Assembly: GCF_000948985.2 (NCBI RefSeq)
Contig: NZ_CP059733.1
Location: forward strand, 2,294,001-2,358,000
Source: Thalassomonas viridans
GTDB taxonomy: Bacteria > Pseudomonadota > Gammaproteobacteria > Enterobacterales > Alteromonadaceae
DNA: 64,000 bases
Direction of reading: 5' to 3'
Part shown: positions 1-9,927 of the stretch, piece after piece
How the letters are laid out: every line of letters starts with the position of its first letter
Numbering within the stretch: position 1 is the stretch's first letter
Made by a program: the position numbers and the translations under genes
The notes under the pieces: generated by a model
What the model saw: the letters and a program-made list of their open reading frames with translations, nothing else
Databases searched by the model: none
What the model was told of the DNA's origin: nothing

Positions 1-2407
1 CGTCGGGGTGGTGAAAGGTTCGCTGCATATCGACAGTTTGCAAAACAAGTACCCGCAACTGGTGTTAAAACATTATGGCAGCAGGCACCAGCTTTACGAT
101 GCCGCACTTAAAGGGGAAGTCAGGGTATTTGCCGGTATCGAAAACCTGTCGAAAAATTATCCCGGTTACGCCAGGCTGACCGCCATGTTTCCGCCTTATA
201 AACGCTTAAGTTATGATCACAAGCGTTACGGCTCTGTGATGGCGAAAAACAATCCGCTGCTGTTTAGTTTTATCCAACAGGGGCTTAATCAAATCATGCC
301 GCAGGAACTGGCGCAGATAGAGCGCAAATGGCTGGGCATGAACAAACAAAAAGGCGTTGTTTCCCTGGCGTTTTCCGCCTTATTGCCCCCTTATATGGCG
401 GTATCTCCTTCGGGCAAACCCCAGGGATTGTTTATTGATGTCTGGCGCTTATGGTCGCAATACAGCGGCCATAAAGTGGAATTTATCGCCGATGAAATGC
501 AGGGGGCGATCGCTAAGGTTAAACAGCACCAGGCGGATGTGCATATTGCCTATCCGGTTAACAGCCAGGCACCCGAGGGCTTGCTTTCCGCCTGGCCTTT
601 GTACCGGGTAAAATCCCAGGTGTACGTCAGTAATAGCTTACCCGGCCTGAAAAAACTGCAGGATTTGGCCGGCAAGCGGGTGGGCATATTCAAAACCGCC
701 CCTTACCATAGCCAGGTGGTAGAAAATTATCCCGATCTTAAATGGCAATATTACACCAGCCACAGCGAAATGATTAATGACGGCGAAGCCGGGCTGCTTG
801 ATGCCATGATCAGCGAAGTGGAAAACATGCGGGTTAAGCTGGTGCAGGCCAATTTGCAGTCTTCCTTTTATCTGCTGGATAAGCCGGTATTTGAGTCGCA
901 AATCGCTTCCCTGGTGAGCAGCGACAATGAAAAGCTGGTGGAAATTATCCGCGACGGTTTTACCCATATTCCGTTAAACGAATTGATCGCACTGGAAAAA
1001 AAGTGGCTCAGCCAGCAAAAATATCCCTATTTCGAGCAGCTTAAATATCAGGTGAAACTGAGCCAACAAGAGCAGGAGTGGCTGGCGCAACACCCGGTAG
1101 TCAAAGTGGGTATGGTTAAAAAGTGGCCGCCGATGGAGTTTGTTGACAAGCAGGGGCAGTTTACCGGCATCAACCGCGCTGTCCTGGATTTGATCAGCGA
1201 GCGCGCCGGGGTGAATTTTGATTATGTCGCTTTTGATAACTGGCAGCTGTTATACCAGGCGCTGCTGGATAACAAGGTGGACATGGTGGCCAGCGCCAAA
1301 CCCAGCGAGCAGAGAAAAGCCCAACTGCTTTTTTCACAGTCCTACTGGCAAATGCCCTGGGTGATCTTACATCCGCGCCATATCGGCAAACAGTCGAGCA
1401 TACGTTATTTCGTCGGTAAAGAGCTGGCGATAGTCAAAGGCTACCAGCTGATTGCCAGACTGAAAAAAGATTACCCCCATATTCGCCTGCGCCTGGTGGA
1501 TACCGTCGAAGAGGGCCTGGCGGCGGTGCAGCAGGGACTGGTGGACGGTTTTATCGAGACCATAGCCGCCACCTCGGAATTGCTGAAACGGGAAAGCATG
1601 GTGACTTTGATGATTTCCGTGGTGGAAGAGCATAATATGGAAAATAGCCACCTTGCGATACGAAAAGACTGGCCTCAGCTGCAAGAGATAGTCAATAAGG
1701 GCATAGCCAGTATTTCTGAAGATAAAATACAGGATATTTATGATCTCTGGTTCGGCATCGAAATCGATACCGGCTTTGATAAAAATGTCGTGATGCGGGT
1801 CGCCGCCCAGGCCGGTTTTATCATTTTCATTATTATTTTGGTGATCATGTTGTGGAACCGGCGCCTGCAGGTGGAAATCAGCCGCAGCAAGGCGCTGAAA
1901 ATACAAATGAACCATATGGCCACCCATGACGAGCTGACCGGGCTGGCCAACCGGGTGCTGCTCAAGGAGCAGATCAACAGCGCCATTGCCTTCCATCAGC
2001 GCCAGCAGCTGGAGATGGCGGTGCTGTTTATCGATCTCGACGGTTTTAAGAGCGTCAACGATAACTATGGCCATGATGTCGGCGATGAACTTCTGGTGCA
2101 GCTGGCGCAGAGGTTGTTGCTGTGCGTGCGCAAGTCCGACACGGTAGCCCGTTTCGGCGGCGATGAATTTGTGCTGGTGCTTACCGGATTGCACCATAAA
2201 AGCGAAGCCGCCTTTATTGCCGATAAAGTCATCCACCAGGCACAAATGCCCTTTACCTTATCGGCGGCCACGGTCAATATCGGCTGCAGCATAGGTATCG
2301 CCGTGTATCCGGACGATGGCGGCACTGAGCCGGAACTTATCAAGACCGCCGATACCTTAATGTACCAGGTTAAAGGCAAGGGTAAGAATCATTACAGTTT
2401 TGCCTGA
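1..2407 (+). CDS. Diguanylate cyclase with tandem periplasmic solute-binding domains (5' end outside window)
   Basis: Predicted membrane sensor that makes cyclic-di-GMP in the cytoplasm in response to a periplasmic ligand. The reading frame is open back to the first base and the first visible codons read VGVVKGS, a phrase from inside a solute-binding (SBP_bac_3) fold, so the true start lies upstream. Visible order: the end of one binding domain (to about residue 110), a second (about 115-345), a third (about 355-590), one transmembrane helix near 600-622, then a GGDEF domain to the C terminus. The catalytic GGDEF is intact and an RxxD product-inhibition site (RKSD) lies five residues before it, so the enzyme should be active and feedback-controlled. 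No EAL domain follows. Ligand unknown; amino-acid-like solutes are typical of the fold. Confidence 0.88.
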   Translation, partial: VGVVKGSLHIDSLQNKYPQLVLKHYGSRHQLYDAALKGEVRVFAGIENLSKNYPGYARLTAMFPPYKRLSYDHKRYGSVMAKNNPLLFSFIQQGLNQIMPQELAQIERKWLGMNKQKGVVSLAFSALLPPYMAVSPSGKPQGLFIDVWRLWSQYSGHKVEFIADEMQGAIAKVKQHQADVHIAYPVNSQAPEGLLSAWPLYRVKSQVYVSNSLPGLKKLQDLAGKRVGIFKTAPYHSQVVENYPDLKWQYYTSHSEMINDGEAGLLDAMISEVENMRVKLVQANLQSSFYLLDKPVFESQIASLVSSDNEKLVEIIRDGFTHIPLNELIALEKKWLSQQKYPYFEQLKYQVKLSQQEQEWLAQHPVVKVGMVKKWPPMEFVDKQGQFTGINRAVLDLISERAGVNFDYVAFDNWQLLYQALLDNKVDMVASAKPSEQRKAQLLFSQSYWQMPWVILHPRHIGKQSSIRYFVGKELAIVKGYQLIARLKKDYPHIRLRLVDTVEEGLAAVQQGLVDGFIETIAATSELLKRESMVTLMISVVEEHNMENSHLAIRKDWPQLQEIVNKGIASISEDKIQDIYDLWFGIEIDTGFDKNVVMRVAAQAGFIIFIIILVIMLWNRRLQVEISRSKALKIQMNHMATHDELTGLANRVLLKEQINSAIAFHQRQQLEMAVLFIDLDGFKSVNDNYGHDVGDELLVQLAQRLLLCVRKSDTVARFGGDEFVLVLTGLHHKSEAAFIADKVIHQAQMPFTLSAATVNIGCSIGIAVYPDDGGTEPELIKTADTLMYQVKGKGKNHYSFA

Positions 2408-2520
2408 CCGGCGGTTTTGGATAATCCCCTTTTAATAAAGCAAGTGCGGCTTTTTACAGCAAATGCCTGGCCGCGCTTAAGATACTCGTGTAGCAAACTC
2501 GCATTTCCATGTCATTTGGG

Positions 2521-2526
2521 TATAAT
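2521..2526 (+). promoter_or_regulatory. Possible -10 element upstream of aspS
   Basis: A perfect TATAAT lies 68 bases before the aspS start codon, in the 186-base gap after the diguanylate cyclase. I see no good -35 hexamer at the usual spacing, so the promoter assignment is tentative. The rest of the gap shows nothing else I can name. Confidence 0.35.
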
Positions 2527-2593
2527 GGCGGCAATTTTTAAGGCACCTTTTATCGTGCCCGAACCATGACTACTTATTTGCAGGATAAAATAA

Positions 2594-4378
2594 ATGCGCA
2601 CTCTTTATTGTGGTGAGGTGAATGAATCTCATATTGGTCAGGAAGTAACACTTTGTGGTTGGGTTAACCGCCGCCGGGATCTCGGTGCGGTTATCTTCCT
2701 GGATTTACGTGACCGTGAAGGATTGGTGCAGGTGGTGTACGATCCGGATTTACCTGAGGTGCTGGAAACAGCCAATACCTTACGTAATGAATTTTGCGTT
2801 CAGGTAAAAGGTAAAGTACGTGCGCGTCCCGAAGGACAAGTCAATAAAGATATGGCCACCGGCGCTATCGAAGTTTTAGGTTTAGAGCTGACTATCCTGA
2901 ACAAAGCCGCGCCTTTGCCTTTGACTTTGGATGACCACCAAAACAATTCCGAAGAACAAAGATTAAAATACCGCTACCTGGATCTGCGCCGCCCGGAAAT
3001 GACCGAGCGTTTGCGTTTTCGCGCCAAGGTAACCTCGGCGGTACGCCAGTCGCTGGAATCCCAGGGCTTTTTAGATATCGAAACCCCTATTTTGACGGCG
3101 GCAACCCCGGAAGGCGCCCGTGACTACCTGGTGCCGAGCCGTACCCATAAAGGCAGCTTCTTTGCTTTACCCCAGTCGCCTCAGCTGTTTAAGCAATTGC
3201 TGATGATGTCGGGCATGGAGCGTTATTACCAGATCGTAAAATGTTTCCGTGACGAAGACTTACGTGCCGACCGCCAGCCTGAATTTACCCAGATAGATAT
3301 CGAAACTTCCTTTATGAGCGCCGATCAGGTGATGGAAGTGACCGAAACCATGATCCGCGATTTATTCCAGCGTCTGCTTGATGTTGACCTGGGAGATTTC
3401 CCGCGTATGTCTTATGCCGATGCCATGCGCCGTTTCGGTTCGGACAAGCCGGATCTGCGTAACCCGCTGGAACTGGTTGATGTTGCCGATATCCTTAAAG
3501 ACGTGGAATTTAAAGTATTCTCCGGTCCTGCCAATGATGAAAAAGGCCGGGTTGCGGTGATTTGTGTGCCGGGCGGCGCCACGAAGTTCTCCCGTAAGAA
3601 CATAGATGAATACGGCAAGTTTGTCGGCATCTACGGCGCCAAAGGCCTGGCCTGGTTAAAGGTCAACGATTTCGACGCCGGTATGGAAGGCCTGCAGTCG
3701 CCTATCCTGAAATTCTTGCCGGAAGACGCGGTAAAAGCCTTATTGGATCGTACCCAGGCGAAAACCGGCGATATTATTTTCTTCGGCTCGGATAACTACA
3801 ATGTCGTCACCGAAGCCTTAGGCGCGTTACGTCTGAAATTAGGTGAAAACTTAGGCATCGTCAGCGATACCTGGGCGCCGCTATGGGTGGTTGACTTCCC
3901 TATGTTTGAAGAAGTCGACGGCCAGTACCATGCGCTGCACCATCCGTTTACCGCCCCGACCGGCATCACCGCTGAAGAGCTGGAAGCCAATCCGGCGGCG
4001 GCGCTGTCAGATGCTTATGACATGGTGCTTAACGGTTGCGAACTCGGTGGTGGTTCGGTGCGTATCTTTGATCAGCAGATGCAGGCGGCGGTATTCCGTA
4101 TCCTGGGGATCAGCGATGAAGAAGCGCAGGAAAAATTCGGCTTCCTGCTTGAAGCCCTGCAATACGGTGCGCCACCACATGCCGGTTTAGCCTTCGGCCT
4201 GGACCGTTTGGTAATGCTGATGACAGGTGCGACCTCTATCCGTGACGTGATGGCGTTCCCAAAAACCACGACGGCGGCGTGTCCGTTAACCAATGCCCCG
4301 GGCCAGGCCAATCCTGCCCAGCTGGCTGAACTTGGCATACAAACCATCGCCAAAGAAGAAAAACCGGCGCAAGACTAG
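2594..4378 (+). CDS. aspS: Aspartyl-tRNA synthetase
   Basis: Cytoplasmic class II synthetase that charges tRNA-Asp. The 594 aa match the usual bacterial AspRS length. Residues 1-110 form the OB-fold anticodon-binding domain ([12 protein letters not shown]). Class II motif 2 is seen as [16 protein letters not shown] near 220, a bacterial GAD-type insertion follows, and motif 3 is the [12 protein letters not shown] block near 530. ATG start with an AGGA ribosome-binding site about 10 bases upstream. It heads the conserved aspS-yebC-ruvC block but has its own terminator, so it is probably transcribed separately from yebC. Confidence 0.98.
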   Translation: MRTLYCGEVNESHIGQEVTLCGWVNRRRDLGAVIFLDLRDREGLVQVVYDPDLPEVLETANTLRNEFCVQVKGKVRARPEGQVNKDMATGAIEVLGLELTILNKAAPLPLTLDDHQNNSEEQRLKYRYLDLRRPEMTERLRFRAKVTSAVRQSLESQGFLDIETPILTAATPEGARDYLVPSRTHKGSFFALPQSPQLFKQLLMMSGMERYYQIVKCFRDEDLRADRQPEFTQIDIETSFMSADQVMEVTETMIRDLFQRLLDVDLGDFPRMSYADAMRRFGSDKPDLRNPLELVDVADILKDVEFKVFSGPANDEKGRVAVICVPGGATKFSRKNIDEYGKFVGIYGAKGLAWLKVNDFDAGMEGLQSPILKFLPEDAVKALLDRTQAKTGDIIFFGSDNYNVVTEALGALRLKLGENLGIVSDTWAPLWVVDFPMFEEVDGQYHALHHPFTAPTGITAEELEANPAAALSDAYDMVLNGCELGGGSVRIFDQQMQAAVFRILGISDEEAQEKFGFLLEALQYGAPPHAGLAFGLDRLVMLMTGATSIRDVMAFPKTTTAACPLTNAPGQANPAQLAELGIQTIAKEEKPAQD

Positions 4379-4444
4379 TTCCGGGCGTGAAGCTCTTATG
4401 TAAAGGCTAAGTATTAGCCATTTAATGTTAATGGCATCAGGTAT

Positions 4445-4487
4445 AAATGCAGCTAAGGAAAACTCTTTAGCTGCATTTTTGTTTTTA
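4445..4487 (+). terminator. Rho-independent terminator after aspS
   Basis: Perfect 12-bp inverted repeat (AAATGCAGCTAA and its complement, loop of 10) followed by a T-rich tract, located between aspS and yebC. Confidence 0.85.
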
Positions 4488-4534
4488 ACCCTGTTAAATT
4501 AAAAGAATAAGAGGATAGCGAGAGGGAATTATGC

Positions 4535-5284
4535 ATGGCAGGTCACAGTAAATGGGCGAACATCAGGCACAGGAAAGCGGCCCAGGATGCCAAACGCGGT
4601 AAAATCTTTACCAAGCTGATCCGGGAGTTGACGGTGGCTGCCCGGGAAGGGGGCTCAGATCCCGACTCAAACCCCAGGTTACGCCTGGCGATCGACAAGG
4701 CCCTGGGGGCCAATATGACCCGGGACACCATAGAGCGCAACGTTAAACGCGGCGCAGGTGAACTTGAAGGCCAGGTAGTCGAGGATGTTACCTATGAAGG
4801 CTACGGTCCGGGAGGCACGGCGATTTTAGTCGAATGTATGACGGACAACATTAAACGTACGGTACAGGGCGTGCGCCATGCCTTCAATAAAAGCGGCGGC
4901 AATCTGGGCACGGACGGTAGCGTGGCGTATCTTTTTGATAAAAAAGGCCTGATCATTTACAGCGAAGAGCATAATGAAGATGAGATCATGGATGCCGCCC
5001 TCGAAGCCGGTGCAGAAGATGTTATTACCCGGGAAGACGGTCACATCCATGTTTTAACCGAGCCGGGAGAGTTTTTTGCCGTCAACCAGGCGCTGGAAGC
5101 GGCAGGTTTAACCTCGCAGGAGGCGGAAGTGACTCTGATCCCGCAAACCAAAGCCGAACTTGATGCCGATACCGCGGCGAAGTTTATGCGTTTGGTGGAT
5201 GCCCTGGAAGAGCTTGACGATGTTCAGGAAGTACATTCTAATGCCGAGATCAGTGAAGCGGTGGCGGCGAGCCTGTCGGAATAA
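4535..5284 (+). CDS. yebC: YebC/PmpR family protein (TACO1-like)
   Basis: 249-aa cytoplasmic protein with the family's N-terminal signature [14 protein letters not shown] and the three-domain length typical of YebC. The family has been described both as a transcriptional regulator and as a ribosome-associated factor that helps translate proline-rich stretches. The sequence cannot say which applies here. The start ATG has a GAGGGA site about 8 bases upstream; an out-of-frame ATG lies four bases earlier and is ignored. It sits immediately before ruvC, as in many gammaproteobacteria. Confidence 0.97.
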   Translation: MAGHSKWANIRHRKAAQDAKRGKIFTKLIRELTVAAREGGSDPDSNPRLRLAIDKALGANMTRDTIERNVKRGAGELEGQVVEDVTYEGYGPGGTAILVECMTDNIKRTVQGVRHAFNKSGGNLGTDGSVAYLFDKKGLIIYSEEHNEDEIMDAALEAGAEDVITREDGHIHVLTEPGEFFAVNQALEAAGLTSQEAEVTLIPQTKAELDADTAAKFMRLVDALEELDDVQEVHSNAEISEAVAASLSE

Positions 5285-5341
5285 GTCATATAAAGATAGA
5301 AATGTATAGTTTAGTATCCAAAGTAAAATAAGGCGTATTAC

Positions 5342-5869
5342 TTGAGTATTATTTTAGGAATAGACCCCGGCTCGCGTTTGACCGGTTACGGCGTGATCAA
5401 ACAAGAGGGACGTCATTTCAGTTATCTCGGCAGCGGCTGTATCCGGGCGATCTCCGCCGGCGATGATTTAGGCGCCCGCCTGCAGGTGATCTTTGCCGGC
5501 GTTTCCGAGCTGATTTTGCAGTTTAAGCCGGACTTGTTTGCCATCGAGCAGGTTTTTATGGCAAAAAACCCCGATTCGGCATTAAAGCTGGGTCAGGCCC
5601 GCGGCGCGGCAATCGTGGCGGCCACTAACTCTGGGCTGGATATCGCGGAATATTCCGCCAGACAAATCAAGCAATCTGTGGTTGGCAGCGGCGGCGCCGA
5701 TAAAACCCAGGTACAGCATATGGTGAAAAGTATTTTAAAACTTCCCGGCACGCCGCAGGCGGATGCCGCCGATGCCCTGGCGGTTGCCTTATGTCATGGC
5801 CACAGCCATGAGGCATTGGGTAAAATGGCGGGGCAGGTGACTAAAACTGTACGCCGCCGGTTAAGATAA
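5342..5869 (+). CDS. ruvC: Crossover junction endodeoxyribonuclease RuvC
   Basis: Holliday-junction resolvase that cuts recombination intermediates together with RuvAB. Length 175 aa is normal. The RNase H-like catalytic acids are visible: D in [10 protein letters not shown] near residue 7, E in FAIEQVF near 67, and the acidic pair in [14 protein letters not shown] near 140. The apparent start is TTG, giving the conserved [11 protein letters not shown] terminus; no in-frame ATG nearby would keep the first catalytic Asp. An AAGGCG stretch upstream can serve as ribosome-binding site. 57 bases separate it from yebC. Confidence 0.97.
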   Translation: MSIILGIDPGSRLTGYGVIKQEGRHFSYLGSGCIRAISAGDDLGARLQVIFAGVSELILQFKPDLFAIEQVFMAKNPDSALKLGQARGAAIVAATNSGLDIAEYSARQIKQSVVGSGGADKTQVQHMVKSILKLPGTPQADAADALAVALCHGHSHEALGKMAGQVTKTVRRRLR

Positions 5870-5979
5870 ACATGGGTGCAGATGCTTGCCGGGGTAAATA
5901 ACCGCTTTACTGTATATATACCTAGTGGTAAGGTGACCCCAAAGTTGTTGAGGTTAAATTAAATGAAAAGGGTTAAATT

Positions 5980-6597
5980 GTGATTGGTCGCCTGCGTGGT
6001 ACTTTGCTGGAAAAAACAGCGCCAGAAATCCTGATTGAATGTGGCGGTATAGGTTATGAGGTGACTATGCCCATGACCAGCATTTATGCTTTGCCCGGGC
6101 TTGAACAGCAAGCCGTTATCTATACGCATTTTGTGGTGCGTGAAGATGCCCAGCTGTTATATGGTTTTGCCAACAAGGTAGAACGTAAGCTGTTCCGTTT
6201 ACTGATTAAGGTGAACGGGGTCGGCCCCAAGCTGGCGCTGGCAATCCTATCCGGCATGTCGGCGGATCAGTTTGTCAGTTGTGTTGCCCATGATGATGTC
6301 AGTACAATAGTCAAAATTCCCGGCGTCGGTAAAAAAACCGCCGAGCGCTTGCTTATTGAAATGCGGGACAGGCTCAAGGACTGGCAGTCGGATCTGCTGA
6401 CCCCGGCAACCGATGCTATGCCTTTGGTGTCGGGCGACAGCAACACCTTTGTCAGTGATGCCAAAGGGGATGCCATTAATGCCCTGGTTTCCCTGGGATA
6501 TAGCCAGGCCCAGGCAGAGAAGGCGGTAAAAGCAGTTTTTGCCGCCGATAAAGGCAGTGAAGCCCTGATACGTGATGCCCTTAAGGCAATGTTATAA
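5980..6597 (+). CDS. ruvA: Holliday junction branch migration protein RuvA
   Basis: DNA-binding subunit that tetramerises on four-way junctions and loads the RuvB motor. 205 aa, the usual size. The N-terminal OB fold begins [11 protein letters not shown], two helix-hairpin-helix motifs follow ([13 protein letters not shown] and [12 protein letters not shown]), and the C-terminal RuvB-contacting three-helix domain includes [16 protein letters not shown]. The start codon is GTG, fixed by the conserved N terminus. It lies 110 bases after ruvC and 68 before ruvB. Confidence 0.98.
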   Translation: MIGRLRGTLLEKTAPEILIECGGIGYEVTMPMTSIYALPGLEQQAVIYTHFVVREDAQLLYGFANKVERKLFRLLIKVNGVGPKLALAILSGMSADQFVSCVAHDDVSTIVKIPGVGKKTAERLLIEMRDRLKDWQSDLLTPATDAMPLVSGDSNTFVSDAKGDAINALVSLGYSQAQAEKAVKAVFAADKGSEALIRDALKAML

Positions 6598-6665
6598 TCA
6601 TCACCGGGCGTAGTAACAGCATTAAACTTAATGCGCCGTAAACCTGAACAGGATAAAAGAACTGT

Positions 6666-7670
6666 ATGATAGAAGCCGATCGCCTGATCCAGGCGGATGC
6701 CACCATAGAAGATGAAGGGGTAGATCGCGCCATCCGTCCTAAAATGCTGGCCGATTACACCGGACAACAGCATGTTAAAGAGCAGATGGAAATTTTTATT
6801 GCTGCGGCGAAAAAAAGAAGCGAACCCCTGGATCATTTATTGATTTTTGGCCCGCCGGGTTTAGGGAAAACCACCCTGGCCAATATCGTTGCCAATGAAA
6901 TGGGGGTTAATATCCGCACCACTTCGGGGCCTGTGCTGGAAAAAGCCGGTGATCTGGCAGCGCTGCTCACCAACCTGGAAGAGCATGACGTGCTCTTTAT
7001 CGATGAGATCCACAGGTTAAGCCCGGTAGTGGAAGAGATTTTATATCCGGCGATGGAAGATTATCAGCTCGATATCATGATAGGCGAGGGACCCGCGGCC
7101 AGGTCGATCAAGCTGGATTTACCGCCTTTTACCCTGGTGGGCGCCACCACCCGCGCCGGTGCCTTAACCTCGCCGCTGCGTGACAGGTTCGGCATAGTGC
7201 AGCGGCTGGAATTTTATAATACCCGGGACTTGACCGATATTATCAAGCGCTCTGCCCATTTCCTCGCCCTGGAAATCGACGAGCAGGGAGCCTTTGAGGT
7301 GGCGCGCCGCTCCCGCGGTACTCCGCGTATCGCCAACCGCTTATTACGCCGGGTGCGCGATTATGCCGATATAAAAACTAATGGCAGGGTAGATCAGCAA
7401 ACCGCCGCCGCCGCATTAAATATGCTGGAAGTGGATAACGAAGGCTTTGATCTGATGGACCGGAAATTACTGCTGGCGATCATAGATAAATTTATGGGAG
7501 GCCCGGTGGGCCTGGACAATGTTGCCGCCGCTATAGGAGAAGAGCGCGAAACCATAGAAGATGTGCTCGAACCCTTCCTTATCCAGCAAGGCTACCTGCA
7601 AAGAACTCCCAGAGGCAGAATAGCCACAGATCTTGCCTACCGGCACTTTAGCAAAGTGCGTCCGGAATAA
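6666..7670 (+). CDS. ruvB: Holliday junction branch migration ATPase RuvB
   Basis: AAA+ motor of the RuvAB complex that drives branch migration. 334 aa, the standard length. Walker A is GPPGLGKTT near residue 62, Walker B is LFIDEIHRL near 110, sensor I is GATTRAG, and the C-terminal winged helix ends with [13 protein letters not shown]. It closes the ruvC-ruvA-ruvB group. No plus-strand terminator follows at once; the next gene is 730 bases away. Confidence 0.98.
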   Translation: MIEADRLIQADATIEDEGVDRAIRPKMLADYTGQQHVKEQMEIFIAAAKKRSEPLDHLLIFGPPGLGKTTLANIVANEMGVNIRTTSGPVLEKAGDLAALLTNLEEHDVLFIDEIHRLSPVVEEILYPAMEDYQLDIMIGEGPAARSIKLDLPPFTLVGATTRAGALTSPLRDRFGIVQRLEFYNTRDLTDIIKRSAHFLALEIDEQGAFEVARRSRGTPRIANRLLRRVRDYADIKTNGRVDQQTAAAALNMLEVDNEGFDLMDRKLLLAIIDKFMGGPVGLDNVAAAIGEERETIEDVLEPFLIQQGYLQRTPRGRIATDLAYRHFSKVRPE

Positions 7671-7780
7671 TCCTCACAATCAGCCTTTGCGGGGTCGATA
7701 GGGCATAAGCCTTATTTGCCCCCGCTGCTTTCTTCTTTACAGCAATGAAACTTTTTTCTTTTATACCCGTGAAAAACAGG

Positions 7781-7938
7781 CAAAAAAAAGCCCGTATCAG
7801 AGATACGGGCCAACTCAAACAAAGTTGATAGAAGGAAGTTAACAGTTCCATAAAACATGTCAGAGAGAATAGATGGTTGAGAATCTAATCAATATGGTAT
7901 CTGGCTAATGATAAAAATCAGTGCGCTAGCTCAGAAGA
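7781..7938 (-). ncRNA. Candidate minus-strand small RNA
   Basis: A 9-bp perfect inverted repeat (GCCCGTATC, loop of 3) at 7790-7810 is followed on the minus strand by a run of eight T, a strong intrinsic terminator for leftward transcription. No leftward gene precedes it. Upstream on the minus strand are TAATAT (7946-7951) and TTGTGC (7969-7974) separated by 17 bases, a plausible sigma-70 promoter. Start near 7938 and stop near 7781 would give an RNA of about 158 nt. I do not recognise a family. The rest of the ruvB-ybgC gap (7671-8400) holds no credible gene. Confidence 0.35.
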
Positions 7939-8218
7939 CATGTGTATATTAGAGTTTTTACTTGGCGGGCACAAACTAAAAAAAATACCGGTTATGTATT
8001 AGAAAAACTAATGCGAAACCGGGGCGTGAAATCTCGCCTGCATGAAAATGCAAAAAAAGCCGACTTATCGTGAATATTATGAAAGTTTACTGCATAAAAA
8101 GCTGTCTTAAAAAACCGGAGAGAAAACCCCTTATCGGCGTTTTTTGGCGATATTTCCGTGAAAAAAATTTAAATACAATAATTTTTACGAATTTATTTCA
8201 CTGAAATGTGATCTGCGC

Positions 8219-8248
8219 TTGTGACCAAATGGCATTATCTATTACTAT
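8219..8248 (+). promoter_or_regulatory. Possible promoter of the ybgC-tol operon
   Basis: TTGTGA and TACTAT spaced by 18 bases, about 155 bases before ybgC. It is the best sigma-70-like pair I see in this AT-rich stretch; support is only by motif. Confidence 0.3.
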
Positions 8249-8403
8249 AGTGCGGCAAAATATGCATGGGACAGGGATTTTCCCGCCAGATATGCAGCCG
8301 GCGCCGGGTATCTGCGTGCCCTTGTTAAGGGTAATCGCTCTGTATTGGGGGTTTGCCGGTTAAGTTGTTTAAATAATAAGTCGTACTTTATATAGCGTTT
8401 TTG

Positions 8404-8814
8404 ATGTCAAATAATACTAATAATTATCAGTTGCGGGTGTTTTACGAAGATACCGATGCTGGCGGCATTGTTTACCATGCCAATTATTTAAAATTTTTTG
8501 AACGTGCCCGAACGGAATGGTTACGTGGGCTGGGCTTTGAACAAACAGATTTTTTAGAACAAAAACTGGGCCTGGTGGTCAGAAGGGTTGAAATGGACAA
8601 TATTGCTTCTGCAAAGTTGGATGATTTACTGACCATCACCTCCTCGATTAGCCAGTTAAAGCGCGCCAGTCTGGTGTTTAAACAAGAGATCATCAATGAG
8701 CAGCAACAAGTATTGTGCCGAGCCGAGGTGCAAGTTGCTTGCGTAAATTTAACTATTTCCAGGCCCTGTGCTATTCCCCAAGCTATATTAGGAGCGTTTG
8801 AACGTGTCAGCTGA
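8404..8814 (+). CDS. ybgC: Tol-Pal system acyl-CoA thioesterase YbgC
   Basis: Hotdog-fold thioesterase acting on acyl-CoA, regularly the first gene of tol-pal operons. The signature [27 protein letters not shown] near residues 10-37 contains the catalytic Asp of the 4-hydroxybenzoyl-CoA thioesterase family. The ATG at 8404 is preferred to the TTG three bases before it. The 3' end overlaps tolQ by 11 bases, so the two are translationally coupled. Confidence 0.95.
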   Translation: MSNNTNNYQLRVFYEDTDAGGIVYHANYLKFFERARTEWLRGLGFEQTDFLEQKLGLVVRRVEMDNIASAKLDDLLTITSSISQLKRASLVFKQEIINEQQQVLCRAEVQVACVNLTISRPCAIPQAILGAFERVS

Positions 8815-9487
8815 GATTTCGATATTAGATTTATTTTTACAAGCCAGTTTATTGGTAAAGTGTGTGATGCTGGTGCTGCTAGGCTTTTCCGTGGCCTGCT
8901 GGGCGATGATTTTCCAGCGCCGCAATGCCCTTAACAGTGCCCAGCAGCAGCTAAAAGCCTTTGAAGATAAATTTTGGGGGGGGACAGACTTAAGTAAACT
9001 CTACAGTGAAGTGTCTGCCCGTCAGCATATTACCGGTATTGAAAGCCTGTTTGTCGCCGGTTTTAAAGAATTTGCCCGTTTGCGCAAAAGCAGCCTGAGC
9101 ACGCCGGAAAGCATAGTCGACGGTACCCACCGCGCCATGCGAGTGGCCTTGTCCCGTGAAGTGGACAGCCTGGAAACCAGTTTGCCCTTTATGGCGACCG
9201 TCGGTTCTATCAGCCCTTATATCGGCCTGTTCGGTACCGTTTGGGGGATCATGAATTCCTTTATTGCCCTGGGGGCGGTAAAGCAGGCAACACTGGCCAT
9301 GGTGGCGCCGGGTATTGCCGAAGCCCTGGTGGCAACCGCTATGGGCTTGTTTGCCGCGATTCCGGCGGTAATGGCCTATAACCGTTTCAGCCACCATGTC
9401 GAGCGTCTGGAAAACAGCTACGGCAACTTTATGGAAGAATTCTCCAGTATTTTACAACGTCAGTCAGCCGCTGAGCAGAAAGCTTAA
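8804..9487 (+). CDS. tolQ: Tol-Pal system inner-membrane proton channel TolQ
   Basis: MotA/ExbB-family subunit which with TolR uses the proton motive force to energise TolA during outer-membrane constriction. Three membrane segments are visible: [21 protein letters not shown] near residues 15-35, [13 protein letters not shown] near 140, and [15 protein letters not shown] near 180. I place the start at GTG 8804, because AGGAG at 8789-8793 is well spaced for it and the protein then begins [16 protein letters not shown], matching the family; a TTG at 8798 would be too close. Confidence 0.96.
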   Translation: MSAEISILDLFLQASLLVKCVMLVLLGFSVACWAMIFQRRNALNSAQQQLKAFEDKFWGGTDLSKLYSEVSARQHITGIESLFVAGFKEFARLRKSSLSTPESIVDGTHRAMRVALSREVDSLETSLPFMATVGSISPYIGLFGTVWGIMNSFIALGAVKQATLAMVAPGIAEALVATAMGLFAAIPAVMAYNRFSHHVERLENSYGNFMEEFSSILQRQSAAEQKA

Positions 9488-9498
9488 GGGGCCGGCCT

Positions 9499-9924
9499 AT
9501 GTATAAAAGGGTTAGACGCAGAAAAGTCGCCGAAATCAATGTCGTACCTTATATCGACGTTATGTTGGTATTGCTGATTATTTTTATGGTGACGGCGCCT
9601 TTGATCACCCAGGGGGTAAAGGTTGATTTGCCCCAGGCGGACGCCGAGCCGTTAGATAAAGACAGCAAACCGCCGCTGGTGGCCTCGGTGGATAAAGACG
9701 GCCAGTACTACCTGGCGGTGGGCACCAGCAAAAACGAACCTATGTCGGCGGAAGAGGTGGCGACTTTAGTGGCGGCACACCTGCAACTGGAGCCGGATAC
9801 GCCCGTGGTGGTTAACGGCGACGGCGCGGTTTCTTATGATGCGGTGATCCAGTTGATGGTCTTGCTGCAACAGCAGGCAGGCGTGCCTTCGGTGGGCTTG
9901 ATGACAGATTCGACGGAGAAGTAA
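9499..9924 (+). CDS. tolR: Tol-Pal system protein TolR
   Basis: ExbD-family partner of TolQ, 141 aa. One N-terminal transmembrane helix (IDVMLVLLIIFMVTAPLIT, about residues 19-37) carries the conserved protonatable Asp of the MLVLLIIFMV segment. The rest is a periplasmic domain ending in a short amphipathic region. It starts 11 bases after tolQ and stops 3 bases before tolA. Confidence 0.97.
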   Translation: MYKRVRRRKVAEINVVPYIDVMLVLLIIFMVTAPLITQGVKVDLPQADAEPLDKDSKPPLVASVDKDGQYYLAVGTSKNEPMSAEEVATLVAAHLQLEPDTPVVVNGDGAVSYDAVIQLMVLLQQQAGVPSVGLMTDSTEK

Positions 9925-9927
9925 TAG

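Noticed and set aside
8101..8150. Possible terminator around AAAACCGG...CGGCGTTTTTT
   Set aside because: The arms do not pair well enough to form a stable stem.
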